From positions 1 through 55,868 of the IMG/VR virus record IMGVR_UViG_3300009081_000016: a DNA stretch of 55,868 nucleotides; one strand, 5' to 3'. The stretch is from a virus. Shown here piece by piece: positions 7,391-15,509 of the stretch. The position numbers and the translations under genes were made by a program. Numbering within the stretch: the first letter of the stretch is position 1; each line of letters starts with the position of its first letter. The notes beneath the pieces are model-generated. The model was not told the DNA's origin and searched no databases. It worked only from the letters and a program-made list of their open reading frames with translations.

Positions 7391-7595
7391 GGAATGCCTT
7401 TCTATTCCGAAATAATAAACGTATCTCCGCTCTCTTAAGCGAACGAATTGGAATGGGCCCAAATGTAGTTCCCATATCGTTACTCAGAAATACCAACTCC
7501 CGTTCCGGGGGTCTTGGAGGTGGGACAATAGCAACTATGGTGCACAGAGAATTGGCGTATACAACAAGGTCCCCTCTTTTAAAGTGGATTGGCAT
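7350..7595 (-). CDS. Small SH3-like hypothetical protein
   Basis: 81 residues. The first half looks like a small beta-barrel (HFKRGDLVVYANSLCTIVAIV). The rest is basic. It overlaps the flap nuclease stop by 17 bases and the Gp157-like start by 41. A G-run plus TTGGAAG precedes the ATG. Function unknown. Confidence 0.5.
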   Translation of the reverse strand: MPIHFKRGDLVVYANSLCTIVAIVPPPRPPERELVFLSNDMGTTFGPIPIRSLKRAEIRLLFRNRKAFHGHKSVHRRRHPR

Positions 7596-8496
7596 CTTCC
7601 AACCCCCGAAAAGCTGAAACCCAAAACTTAAAGCGAGTCAGCATGGAAACAAACCTTCGTTCAATGAAATATTGACGAACCCAGTTCCAATCTATTTCTG
7701 GTTTGGAGTAATGGTGAAGAACGCTATCCAAGTCATCCGTATAGGGGAATAACGAAAGATCCGTTAGCATTCGAGCCATATTGCACACCGAGAGATTTGA
7801 ACGTACGATTGGTTCGTGATTAGCCAGATCGTTTATGTTATCATAGCGATTGGCCCAACGAGCAGCCGTTTTGGGGCCAACTCTAAATATCCCGGGAACG
7901 TCATCCCCCGAATCTCCCTTGAGAGACATGAACAGGGGTAGACGATCCTGCCGAACCCCAGCCAATTTCTTACTGTCGGCCGCAAACTTCCTGTAGTTGT
8001 CTAACGTAACCAAAGTATTGGTGTGTGTCAAAAGAACCTGAACGTTCTTACTCAGTAACTGGAGCCAATCGTGATCCACTGTGACCAAAACGAAATTGGA
8101 CTTCTCTTTCAGGGGAAATCGATTTACAATATAATATGCCAGATCGTCCGCCTCCATACCAACCCAACGAAGTTGGTATATTGGCATGCGTCTGAGGATC
8201 TCTTCGCACTCCCCAATCTGACGATACCGCTCCTGCTTCCGTAGCCTGTCGGCCTCGTCCTTGGGTTTTCTTCTACTCTTGTAACCAGAAAAGAGCCTCT
8301 TTCGGTACAACGTCTTAGCGGGAGAATCCCAGCAGACGAATACATGGGTAGGATCCATGGTCTCCACAGCCAGCTGTAGCAACTCTAAGGTGCCATAGAT
8401 ACCACTCACTCTCCGTCCGCTGGGATCCGTTAAATCAAGGACCATGTCCGCACGGTAGAGAAGAGGATTGCCGTCTACTACCATAATACGGTTCAT
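7579..8496 (-). CDS. 5'-3' exonuclease / flap endonuclease (PolA N-terminal type)
   Basis: 305 residues. Metal-binding blocks are seen in order: MVVDGNPLLYRAD, then THVFVCWDSPAKTLYRKRLF and GYKSRRK, then MEADDLAYYI, LVTVDHDWLQLL, and finally SLKGDSGDDVPGIFRVGPKTAA, the helix-hairpin-helix/H3TH DNA-binding region. It resembles T5 exonuclease and the 5' nuclease domain of DNA polymerase I. The phage polymerase lacks this domain, so the nuclease is supplied by this separate gene to remove Okazaki RNA primers and flaps. GAGGA precedes the ATG; it follows the SSB gene. Confidence 0.9.
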   Translation of the reverse strand: MNRIMVVDGNPLLYRADMVLDLTDPSGRRVSGIYGTLELLQLAVETMDPTHVFVCWDSPAKTLYRKRLFSGYKSRRKPKDEADRLRKQERYRQIGECEEILRRMPIYQLRWVGMEADDLAYYIVNRFPLKEKSNFVLVTVDHDWLQLLSKNVQVLLTHTNTLVTLDNYRKFAADSKKLAGVRQDRLPLFMSLKGDSGDDVPGIFRVGPKTAARWANRYDNINDLANHEPIVRSNLSVCNMARMLTDLSLFPYTDDLDSVLHHYSKPEIDWNWVRQYFIERRFVSMLTRFKFWVSAFRGLEDANPL

Positions 8497-8502
8497 TGAC
8501 TG

Positions 8503-9258
8503 TTATTCCTCAACCCGTTCTTTTCGGCGTTTGCCCTTTTCATTTTTCTCCCGCTTCCGGAGTAAATCCAAATCGGTGGCTTCGAGCAATTCGGCGAGTT
8601 CCTCGTAGGTTGGGGGCTTAACCACCTCCATAAGATCTACCCGCTGGCTGAGAAGTTCTTCGATTTCGTCTTCATCCCCCAACGAGGTTTGCTTCGGGGA
8701 AACTCTCGGGAAGTATTCTGATTCCATACCCGTGCCTTCCTTCTCGATAGTTACCCAACGACCTGTCTCAGGGTCTGTAAAGTCCCCAAATTCCGGATCG
8801 AGAAAGCACTTAACCAACTCCGTATGGACGGTTGAACCATAGGGCAGAACAACCACTCCCGTTCCCTCCACCAATGCGTTAGCAAAGTAGCGGGACTTGG
8901 AACGGAGACGCTTAGCAACGTGCTGATCGGAGTCGGAATCGGACTTGTATAGCTCCCGAACCTTTTCGCAAATGGGACAACGGTCCCCTGAAGTTAAACG
9001 GGGGCATGCGATGGTCGATTGTTCGGGACCAACCTTGTAATGGAATCCCGATTCGAAGTAAAAATCCCCGAACGGTTCCATGGAGGGAAGAATCCGAACG
9101 CGAGTCTTGCCTTCCGGAAACTTGAAAAAGGAAGTCTTCCCCCCTCTTTTTTTGCTCCGGTTCAGCGATTCTCGCATACGATCTTCCCGCTTCTTCTTAG
9201 CATCCGCAGTCGAAATGGTTCCAGAACCACCGGATCTATTCCGGGTCTTAATGGGCAT
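8503..9258 (-). CDS. Single-stranded DNA-binding protein, T4 gp32-like
   Basis: 251 residues. The basic N terminus is followed by FFKFPEGKTRVRILPSMEPFGDFYFESG, which opens the gp32-type OB core. The zinc site H73, C85, C94, C97 (CPRLTSGDRCPIC) matches gp32-like proteins. The C-terminal tail is strongly acidic then basic (KREKNEKGKRRKERVEE). It would coat ssDNA at the fork and recruit replication proteins. It sits between the polymerase and the flap nuclease. GGGAG precedes the ATG. Confidence 0.85.
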   Translation of the reverse strand: MPIKTRNRSGGSGTISTADAKKKREDRMRESLNRSKKRGGKTSFFKFPEGKTRVRILPSMEPFGDFYFESGFHYKVGPEQSTIACPRLTSGDRCPICEKVRELYKSDSDSDQHVAKRLRSKSRYFANALVEGTGVVVLPYGSTVHTELVKCFLDPEFGDFTDPETGRWVTIEKEGTGMESEYFPRVSPKQTSLGDEDEIEELLSQRVDLMEVVKPPTYEELAELLEATDLDLLRKREKNEKGKRRKERVEE

Positions 9259-9270
9259 CCGATCTCCCTT

Positions 9271-11694
9271 CTACAGTTTTTCCTGTGTTCCCCAAGAACT
9301 TCCAACGGCAAACTCGACCGGAGTCTTGACCTTTAGCCACGGTAGTTTGGGGTTTTCCATGATCTTTTTAGCGATTCCTAACGCCCGATTTTCTTCCCCT
9401 GGGTAGAGATCCATGAGAATCATATCGTGTATCAGATCGATAACCAATGATTGGAGTCCCTTTTCCCGGAAAGCCTCGGTTATACGCATAGAAGACAGGT
9501 CTGTGAGCATGCTGGCTGCGTTTTGTATTGGAGAATTAACAGCCTCCCGCTCCATAGATGATCTGTCTCGATCGTCTGAATGGGCGTAATTGGGAAACCA
9601 ACGTCGCGAACCGAAGGGGGACTCAACATAACCGTTCTTGATGATCTGTCGAACCACATGATCTCTAAACTCTCCTACTTCGGGATAAAGTTCGTTATAC
9701 CTTCTTAGAAAATCCCTCCAATACTTTATGGTCTTTCCGTGTTGTTCGTGCAATCCAATTTCGCTTTCCCCATACAGCACACCAAAATTAACTCGCTTGG
9801 CGTCACTGCGGATATTCTCCGCTACTGGTTCATCCGCAGGTATGGAGAAAACCTCCCGAGCAACGGCCTCGTGAATGTCACCCCCTGCCGAAAACACGGA
9901 CAACATATGTCGGCAGTTCGCTAATACCGCGAATATCCGTAACTCGATCTGACTATAGTCTCCCGAAGCAACCTTTCCATCCGGCCAACGCGAAATGAAT
10001 AGGGACTTAATATTGTACTCAGACCCCGAAGTGGACTTACGAGGGATGTTCTGTAGATTTGGTCCAGAGGACGACAGTCTTCCGGTCTCGGTATCGATGT
10101 TGAAATTGCTGTGGGCTAATCCATCTGACTTAACCCACTTTCGAACTGCGGTACCTGTATAGGTGGTAAGCAGCTTAACCAAAGTTGAACGTTCAACCAA
10201 ACCACGAGCAACAGGGTGATCGAATCGGGCGATTATGTCCTTCTCTGTTGAGGGCATCCCTGTTTCGGGGGTTACGTACGTTGTGTCCAATCCGCAATGA
10301 ACGTATAGAATCTCTCTTTTAACATTGGGAGATGCCCAAGCGCTCTTCTCCCCCAACTTCGTAGTTACCATTTTAGCTTTGGGGTGTAATCGTAAGAACG
10401 CCTCAACAGCCTTGGTCTTGCTAAGCTTTAAATCTATCGCCTGAATGGAGGCAAACAACTTGTTGGCCAACGCATCAGATGCCTGAAGATCAATCTTTGC
10501 ACCGTTCGATCTAACTGTCCTAAGATGGCCATTCAGAGGATGAAGAATTGTATGGTAGTAATCGGTCAACCCCTCTTTCTCCAAACGTGGAACGAACACC
10601 CGCTTCTTTAGAGTAAAAGTACAGACAGCGTCTGTTCCGTTGTAGACCGCCAGTTGTCTCCGGGAGGCGGAGGTCATAGATACCGATTTCTTCGGCGACT
10701 TAGACCTAACGCTCTCCTTGAAAACGGTCTTGTATCCAGCGTACTCAGGAAGATGAACAGCCACCATATAGGCCAAATCGTGCTTGGCGGATGCCGGATC
10801 GAGTACGTAGCTAAGAAGTTTTGTGTCCCAGACAAAATTGTTTACGGTAATTCCGACAACAACTTGCAGGTATAGAACATCGAAGTTTCCGTTCTGAGCA
10901 ATTATTTCACAGGGAAGGTCAAATACCTTTCGCCACACAGCAATATCGGATTCGGAATAAAAGCTAACCAACCCTATATCGTCTTCAGCACAGACCCCGA
11001 TGCACAGTATCTTGGCGTCCGTTGCCCATGGATCCTTGCCCGTAGTTTCAAGATCGAACGCAAACTCTTTCTTATCCCGTAGGTACCGTAATATTTCTTC
11101 CGGAGAAACGATATGAACTTCGGGAACCTTCATTTCGGCGGTGGTGCTTTCGTCGAACAGAACACTCATATCCTTTATGAACGTGTCCGTAAGTCGAGGA
11201 TCATAACCAATCGCCGCAGGATGGTACATCGGGAAGAAGGTTCTTCCTCCCTGAACGATCTTCCTTCCTCGCGCTTGTTTAATGGACTTGAGTCCAAGCA
11301 ATGCCTTGAGAGCGGTACCACCCAATGGAACTATTACTTTGGGGTCGGTTTCTTTTATCTCCTCCCCCAACCAACGCATACACGCTTTTATGTTCTTCGA
11401 ATCAGGAGTCGCATTTCCGGGAGGTCTGCAACGTACGGTGTTAGTGAAACGAACTGTTAGCTCCAGATCGTTGGCTCGTTCTACAAGACTCCGAAGACGT
11501 TTTCCGGAAGCACCCACAAAGGGTACGCCTTCGTCATCTTCCGTTGCTCCAGGGGCCTCCCCAACAAAGAGAATATCTGCATCGGCGGGACCATCGGGTC
11601 GAATGCAATTGCTACGACAATCGTGACACAGACTGCATCGATCGCATAGAAAAGACGCGGAATCCGACGGGACCCACCTATTTCCTTTTATCAT
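9271..11694 (-). CDS. Uracil-DNA glycosylase (family 4)-DNA polymerase I fusion
   Basis: 807 residues in three parts. Residues 1-180 are a family-4 UDG: Cys17/Cys20 plus Cys89 and Cys105 can hold a [4Fe-4S] cluster, the active-site loop is GEAPG at 45-49, GVPFVGASG follows, and the catalytic-loop HPAA begins at 158. Residues 205-370 are a 3'-5' exonuclease (D214/E216, then NGNFD, then YNGTD). Residues 400-807 are a family-A polymerase: motif A DYSQIELR from 579, motif B from R629/K633 to F637 and Y641, and motif C reads IHDM (H756, D757) where most family-A enzymes have HDE. It has no 5' nuclease domain. A UDG-like N terminus is, from memory, also described on the SPO1 polymerase, a phage with hydroxymethyluracil DNA. 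It follows the DNA-modification genes directly. Confidence 0.93.
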   Translation of the reverse strand: MIKGNRWVPSDSASFLCDRCSLCHDCRSNCIRPDGPADADILFVGEAPGATEDDEGVPFVGASGKRLRSLVERANDLELTVRFTNTVRCRPPGNATPDSKNIKACMRWLGEEIKETDPKVIVPLGGTALKALLGLKSIKQARGRKIVQGGRTFFPMYHPAAIGYDPRLTDTFIKDMSVLFDESTTAEMKVPEVHIVSPEEILRYLRDKKEFAFDLETTGKDPWATDAKILCIGVCAEDDIGLVSFYSESDIAVWRKVFDLPCEIIAQNGNFDVLYLQVVVGITVNNFVWDTKLLSYVLDPASAKHDLAYMVAVHLPEYAGYKTVFKESVRSKSPKKSVSMTSASRRQLAVYNGTDAVCTFTLKKRVFVPRLEKEGLTDYYHTILHPLNGHLRTVRSNGAKIDLQASDALANKLFASIQAIDLKLSKTKAVEAFLRLHPKAKMVTTKLGEKSAWASPNVKREILYVHCGLDTTYVTPETGMPSTEKDIIARFDHPVARGLVERSTLVKLLTTYTGTAVRKWVKSDGLAHSNFNIDTETGRLSSSGPNLQNIPRKSTSGSEYNIKSLFISRWPDGKVASGDYSQIELRIFAVLANCRHMLSVFSAGGDIHEAVAREVFSIPADEPVAENIRSDAKRVNFGVLYGESEIGLHEQHGKTIKYWRDFLRRYNELYPEVGEFRDHVVRQIIKNGYVESPFGSRRWFPNYAHSDDRDRSSMEREAVNSPIQNAASMLTDLSSMRITEAFREKGLQSLVIDLIHDMILMDLYPGEENRALGIAKKIMENPKLPWLKVKTPVEFAVGSSWGTQEKL

Positions 11695-12037
11695 CTATTC
11701 TAATCTCCCAGATTTCAAATGCAAGACTTCCTTGTGAATCGAGTTTGTTGGTCCAAAAGAACAGATTCAGCTTGGTAAGAGGATCTAATGACCCACAAAG
11801 GGCGTAAGCGTTCAAATCATTAGAGACCATAACGTCTCCGCCGTTGGCAACCAACATGAGTTCTGGTTCGGAATCCCCCGAAACAATCTGAAAGAAGTCA
11901 AATACAAGCGTTCGAATTTCCTTTCCGATAGTGAGTTCGATCCGCTTGCCGTTATTCTTCTGATTCCATTCGAGAAGCGGGAAGAAATGCACTCGAGCCG
12001 GATACCCCGAATTGTTTATTTCGGCGGGCAAGTTCAT
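11678..12037 (-). CDS. Hypothetical protein in the DNA-modification operon
   Basis: 119 residues from the ATG at 12037, which has GGAGG nine bases upstream; the open frame reaches 12109. Beta-rich (KRIELTIGKEIRTLVFDFFQIV, FEIWEIRIDDKRK). It overlaps the HMUDK-like gene by 86 bases and the polymerase start by 17. No family recognised; its place between the putative base-modifying protein and the polymerase makes it a candidate partner in DNA modification. Confidence 0.6.
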   Translation of the reverse strand: MNLPAEINNSGYPARVHFFPLLEWNQKNNGKRIELTIGKEIRTLVFDFFQIVSGDSEPELMLVANGGDVMVSNDLNAYALCGSLDPLTKLNLFFWTNKLDSQGSLAFEIWEIRIDDKRK

Positions 12038-13109
12038 GTGCTTTATCCTCCAATCGAATAAATAAACGTGCGTGCGCATTTGCTCCCAACTGTTCTGAGC
12101 CCAACCCATCCGCCGGGATCAGTTCCTCCTGAGGTCGATAGACGTAGCGCCGCTTGATCCGTCTATCCACCTGGCCCTCCAGCCCTGTGCAGTACTTGGA
12201 GAATTCGCATAGAGAATGTTCTATCGCTCGCACGTCCAAAGTAAGACTAAAGGGGGTTCCGGAAAAGAAACGTTGGAGGAGACACTCCTGGTTACGACAC
12301 AGATAGTAGATAAAATCTTCCGGGGTATCCAGAACTTGGGCAGCCTTATCAGTCAGATGCAAATTAATCATGGCGGAACCCAAAGGAGAGGTGGGCGGAG
12401 CAGGGGAAAATATCCTACGTAGGCCTCTCTTGGCCCCTGGCCCAGCGTTACACCAACTATCCTGTAAATAATCGGGAGTGAAACACCCAAACGGTGTGTA
12501 GGTCAAATCCGTAGCGATCTCGTACCCTATAAAACCACCTATCCCGGGCAGTTTACAGAGCGCCTCCCAGTAGTCTCGTAAATTGGGCTTGTCCAAAAGT
12601 ATATCATACAACCAAGGAAGAGAATTCGAAATTGTGCGAAGGCGTTTTACGGTCTCTCGAATCTTATTTGATCCTGGCCCTCCCGCCCGTATAATATAGG
12701 CTGAACCAAAAACAGGATCCGTATCCGCTATTTCTCGGAGACCCTCTTCGAAGCGTTTCCACCCAGCGGCACCCCAATTTTTGTTTACATAAGGATATCC
12801 CCATGGTAAATTCATGAGGGTCGTAGGACGGTTTATTAGGCGATACGCAATTATATTGAATACCAACTGGGCGTCGTAGGTTGGAGAGTACCTAATGATC
12901 TTTTCAAACAGCCAAACAGTTCCGCGATCGAGGTCTCGGAATACGTTGGTGAATCGATAGTCCCGAAGAATTGGATCATCCGTAAGAACGGTTTTGTGTT
13001 CGAGAAAACGCCGAACCCACATCTGATACCGTTCTTGAATCCAATACCAGAACAATCTCATGGCCACTGGGTTGATGGCCACAACGGTTTTCTTATTGGG
13101 AGTCGGCAT
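11952..13109 (-). CDS. 5-hmdU DNA kinase helical-domain / aGPT-pyrophosphorylase-like protein
   Basis: 385 residues. The N-terminal signature is FWYWIQERYQMWVRR, then DDPIL (44-48), then YRFTNVFRDLDR (51-62) and IIAYRLINRPTTL. A helix-hairpin-helix-like LPGIGGF follows at 187-193, then GPGAKRGLRRIF near 223-234. To my knowledge this set marks the HMUDK-helical / alpha-glutamyl-putrescinyl-thymine pyrophosphorylase family described in phages that hypermodify thymine through 5-hydroxymethyl-dU. Those proteins act on DNA, adding an amine or amino acid to an activated hmU. No P-loop kinase is seen here, so activation would need another enzyme. It is flanked by ThyA-, HD- and Nmad1-like genes and the polymerase. 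Confidence 0.75.
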   Translation of the reverse strand: MPTPNKKTVVAINPVAMRLFWYWIQERYQMWVRRFLEHKTVLTDDPILRDYRFTNVFRDLDRGTVWLFEKIIRYSPTYDAQLVFNIIAYRLINRPTTLMNLPWGYPYVNKNWGAAGWKRFEEGLREIADTDPVFGSAYIIRAGGPGSNKIRETVKRLRTISNSLPWLYDILLDKPNLRDYWEALCKLPGIGGFIGYEIATDLTYTPFGCFTPDYLQDSWCNAGPGAKRGLRRIFSPAPPTSPLGSAMINLHLTDKAAQVLDTPEDFIYYLCRNQECLLQRFFSGTPFSLTLDVRAIEHSLCEFSKYCTGLEGQVDRRIKRRYVYRPQEELIPADGLGSEQLGANAHARLFIRLEDKAHELARRNKQFGVSGSSAFLPASRMESEE

Positions 13110-13596
13110 CTGATCTATCCCCTAATATGGAAATAACAGAAGTCAGTTCCCGGAGCAGATACGGGAGCAGCGCATGCGGATCGATGGGGGTGGGTTCTGG
13201 AACGATCCGCTCGTGGCGGTATTTTCTTACAGCCAGTTGTATGGCTTCGGCCAGACGATCTTCCACCAAACCGTTATCCGACTCGTTACCGGATCCACGT
13301 GAGGATGCTACGGCCCCGATCAAGGCGTATCCTGCGAGGTCAGTCCAAGGGTCTTCCTGGAGTGCAGATGGTGCGTGGGCAATACGCATGATCTTATCGA
13401 ATATTCTACCTAGTATAAAGGAGTCCCGCATTCGTTCGGGAGGAATTCCTTGGGGCCACAACAGAGAAAAGAATCGACCCACCACAAACGCACTACTTCC
13501 ATAGGAAGCATTTTTGTGGCCCAACAATTTTCCCAGAGAATCCCCCCGACTTAGAAATTCTTCGGATAGGGTCTTGAAGTTTTTAGGCTGGGCCAT
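13093..13596 (-). CDS. Nmad1/DUF1599-like protein (nucleotide-modification associated)
   Basis: 167 residues from the ATG at 13596 (GGGAG eight bases before). The core KNASYGSSAF, then RIFDKIMRIAH, then EDPWTDLAGYALIGAVA matches the DUF1599/Nmad1 pattern of a helical protein often encoded beside DNA-modification genes in phages. The biochemical role of the family is not settled; a link to the nucleotide pool or modified base is expected. The start overlaps the HD gene and the end overlaps the HMUDK-like gene, so it is in the same operon. The C-terminal third is not recognised. Confidence 0.7.
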   Translation of the reverse strand: MAQPKNFKTLSEEFLSRGDSLGKLLGHKNASYGSSAFVVGRFFSLLWPQGIPPERMRDSFILGRIFDKIMRIAHAPSALQEDPWTDLAGYALIGAVASSRGSGNESDNGLVEDRLAEAIQLAVRKYRHERIVPEPTPIDPHALLPYLLRELTSVISILGDRSDADSQ

Positions 13597-14320
13597 CGAA
13601 TAGACTCCCATTAAATATCTGAAGACGAATTTCCTGATACAAAGTTGTTTTAATTTCCATGGGTATTCTCCCTTTTTCATCATGAATAAAGGGAGCCAAG
13701 ATAAAACCACAAAGGGTTTCAAAGTTCGATCGGCCATTCCCGTCGGGTTTATCATTCCTGCAAAAAATACAGGGATTTAAACTGTCCTCGGGCAAACGCC
13801 GTGAGGCCAATTCTTCACACAAACTATTTGTGGTGATCTTCAAAACGTCAGCCATTTCCGGATCGGGGTTCCCTTTCTTCAGTTCCTGAGTGGCGTAAAG
13901 GTGCAGTTCGAGACGATCGAAGAACTTGACAACTCGAAACTCCAAACTGCTTAGACCCAAATCAGGGTGCGCCTCATTTACCCTATCCATGGAGGTGACT
14001 TCCGCCGAATACAGTTCTTCCCGAAATTTCTCGGAAGCAAAATTTTTGAAGGGATAGGGAATATCCCCTGAAAAGGCTTCAGGCCAATCGTGCTTAAGAA
14101 TACCACGAGATACTCTTACCTGATCCACACAAAAGCAGGGCCAAAACATTTCGTGCAGGAGCAGCGCAAATAACGTGTGCTCCGCTACGCTACGCTTCTC
14201 GTAGGTAAACATTAGACCGCAGTGGTTGATTCGCGATAACCGTTCATAGCTATTATATTTACGATGGCAAGGAATCGCGGCCTCTGTAAGTTGATACAGT
14301 CTATCATTGCTCTGGAACAT
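13583..14320 (-). CDS. HD-domain 5'-deoxynucleotidase (YfbR-like)
   Basis: 245 residues. The open frame extends to 14350, but ATG 14320 has AAGGAG at eight bases. HD-domain ligands: SVAEHTLF (H48), ILKHDWPEAFSGDIPYPFK (H77, D78, then E81 and D86), and a later Asp in VKFFDRLEL. The 'HD..E...GD.P.P.K' string is diagnostic of YfbR/YGK1-type dNMP phosphatases. In a phage with altered bases such an enzyme would drain an unwanted deoxynucleotide, such as dTMP, from the pool (inference; substrate not readable). Coupled to the ThyA-like gene. Confidence 0.8.
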   Translation of the reverse strand: MFQSNDRLYQLTEAAIPCHRKYNSYERLSRINHCGLMFTYEKRSVAEHTLFALLLHEMFWPCFCVDQVRVSRGILKHDWPEAFSGDIPYPFKNFASEKFREELYSAEVTSMDRVNEAHPDLGLSSLEFRVVKFFDRLELHLYATQELKKGNPDPEMADVLKITTNSLCEELASRRLPEDSLNPCIFCRNDKPDGNGRSNFETLCGFILAPFIHDEKGRIPMEIKTTLYQEIRLQIFNGSLFDGPA

Positions 14321-15425
14321 CGGATACACTCCTTGTGTTAGTCCAATCAACGTAGTGAGTCTGATTAGTCTTTATAACGGGAGATCGAATTCCGGCTAAT
14401 AGTTCTTGGACAGCCGCATTCTCCCCCCCTCTCCGCAATAGTTGGTGTATCTGAAATACCGAAACCCAGTCGTATAATTGCGCTGGAAATATTGACTCAA
14501 TGTCAACGGGGGTAAGTGGGTTGGGGCAATCGGGAACGCCCCCATCTCCCTGGGCCATCGCGCTGCCTACATTGTGCAAGCGCTCTACGTCCGATAAGCA
14601 AAGGGGTGAGGTAGACCCTCCGAATTCTCGAAGCGCAGCCGGGAACCAAAGTCCGCCAACGGGCATCCCGTTTTTCTCAAGAAGGTTTTTGGCCCGTTTC
14701 CAATGCCGTTCATAAAGATGTAAACAGCTAACGAAATGCGTATACTTGTGTGGGCGAACTTTCATTGTTCGAGTGGGGTCTTCCCGCATTATCATATCGG
14801 ATAGAACCTCCATCAACAATGACCACGTAAACAGATTGACGTTGCTGCCCCAAAGAATATCCATGGAACGCTGAAATATTTTCAGCGAGAGGAGAAAGTT
14901 TGGTTGCCCCCCGTTCCATTCGTCTGGTTCAAGAAGGACATGAAGAGCAAGATTGCAGGGAAGATCTTTAGTATGGCCCCGAGCGGTCAGATCGGCGGGA
15001 TGGGCTATCAATATAAATGCCTGGCGAGACAACGGATTATGGGCCAGCAAGTTGGCAACTTCCAGCAGTTGATCCGTCTTCATAATGTCTCCAATTGGGA
15101 ATGCTCTAATACGAGGACCGTATGCTGCCCTCCAAGCCTTACCGTTATCGCTGAAGTCCTCAGCCCGAGGAAGGTATACCTTCAACGAGGATATATAATT
15201 CTCGCCAAAAAGAACCCAACAGGCCTCGAACATGGTGGCCGCGAGACAGTCCCTACGATCCTGCAGATCCAGAACACGGAAGGAAGGTTCAGACAGCTGA
15301 ATAACCACGTCTTCCAATTCGAGAGACGCCTGATCTCGGCGTTCTATCTTCTTTCCTTCCTTGAATAACTTGGTCAGTCCGGCCAATAGAAAATCGCTGT
15401 TACCAACGGCGGTAATTAAATGCAT
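14304..15425 (-). CDS. Thymidylate synthase family protein, possible dUMP hydroxymethylase
   Basis: 373 residues from the ATG at 15425 (AAAGGA before it). TS landmarks: WRAAYGPRIRAF near 98-109, catalytic Cys157 in KDLPCNLALHV, the phosphate-binding QRSMDILWG at 185-193, Asn197 at the pyrimidine-reading position, and HLYERH at 236-241. The Asn points to dUMP rather than dCMP (T4 dCMP hydroxymethylase has Asp there). The enzyme is longer than ThyA (about 264 residues) by a C-terminal extension of some 110. In SPO1 a ThyA relative makes hydroxymethyl-dUMP; with the neighbouring HMUDK-like gene I favour that role here, but plain dTMP synthesis is possible. A strong terminator ends only 33 bases before its start codon. 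Confidence 0.8.
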   Translation of the reverse strand: MHLITAVGNSDFLLAGLTKLFKEGKKIERRDQASLELEDVVIQLSEPSFRVLDLQDRRDCLAATMFEACWVLFGENYISSLKVYLPRAEDFSDNGKAWRAAYGPRIRAFPIGDIMKTDQLLEVANLLAHNPLSRQAFILIAHPADLTARGHTKDLPCNLALHVLLEPDEWNGGQPNFLLSLKIFQRSMDILWGSNVNLFTWSLLMEVLSDMIMREDPTRTMKVRPHKYTHFVSCLHLYERHWKRAKNLLEKNGMPVGGLWFPAALREFGGSTSPLCLSDVERLHNVGSAMAQGDGGVPDCPNPLTPVDIESIFPAQLYDWVSVFQIHQLLRRGGENAAVQELLAGIRSPVIKTNQTHYVDWTNTRSVSDVPEQ

Positions 15426-15458
15426 GGAAGAATCCTTTATCGAAATTTTACGGATACT
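15426..15458 (-). promoter_or_regulatory. Short leader and ribosome site between terminator and thyA-like gene
   Basis: Only 33 bases separate the T-tract of the upstream terminator from the ATG at 15425. They hold the Shine-Dalgarno AAAGGA and nothing that looks like a full promoter. The ThyA-like operon must therefore be reached by read-through, or start from a promoter that overlaps the terminator. Confidence 0.6.
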
Positions 15459-15509
15459 AAAAAGACCCCAGGTGGTCGAATCCGGCATTAAGACTCGACC
15501 AACCTGGGG
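15459..15509 (-). terminator. Strong Rho-independent terminator / attenuator
   Basis: On the minus strand a stem of 14 pairs with one bulged base (arms 15466-15479 and 15495-15509, loop 15480-15494) is followed by TCTTTTT. It ends the candidate small RNA and stands inside the leader of the ThyA-like operon, so it can act as an attenuator. Confidence 0.85.

Noticed and set aside
9271-14320. Z-genome (2-aminoadenine) system, suggested by an HD phosphatase and a family-A polymerase
   Set aside because: No PurZ-like adenylosuccinate synthetase and no MazZ are present, and the HD protein has YfbR dNMP-phosphatase motifs. The HMUDK-like gene points to thymine modification instead.
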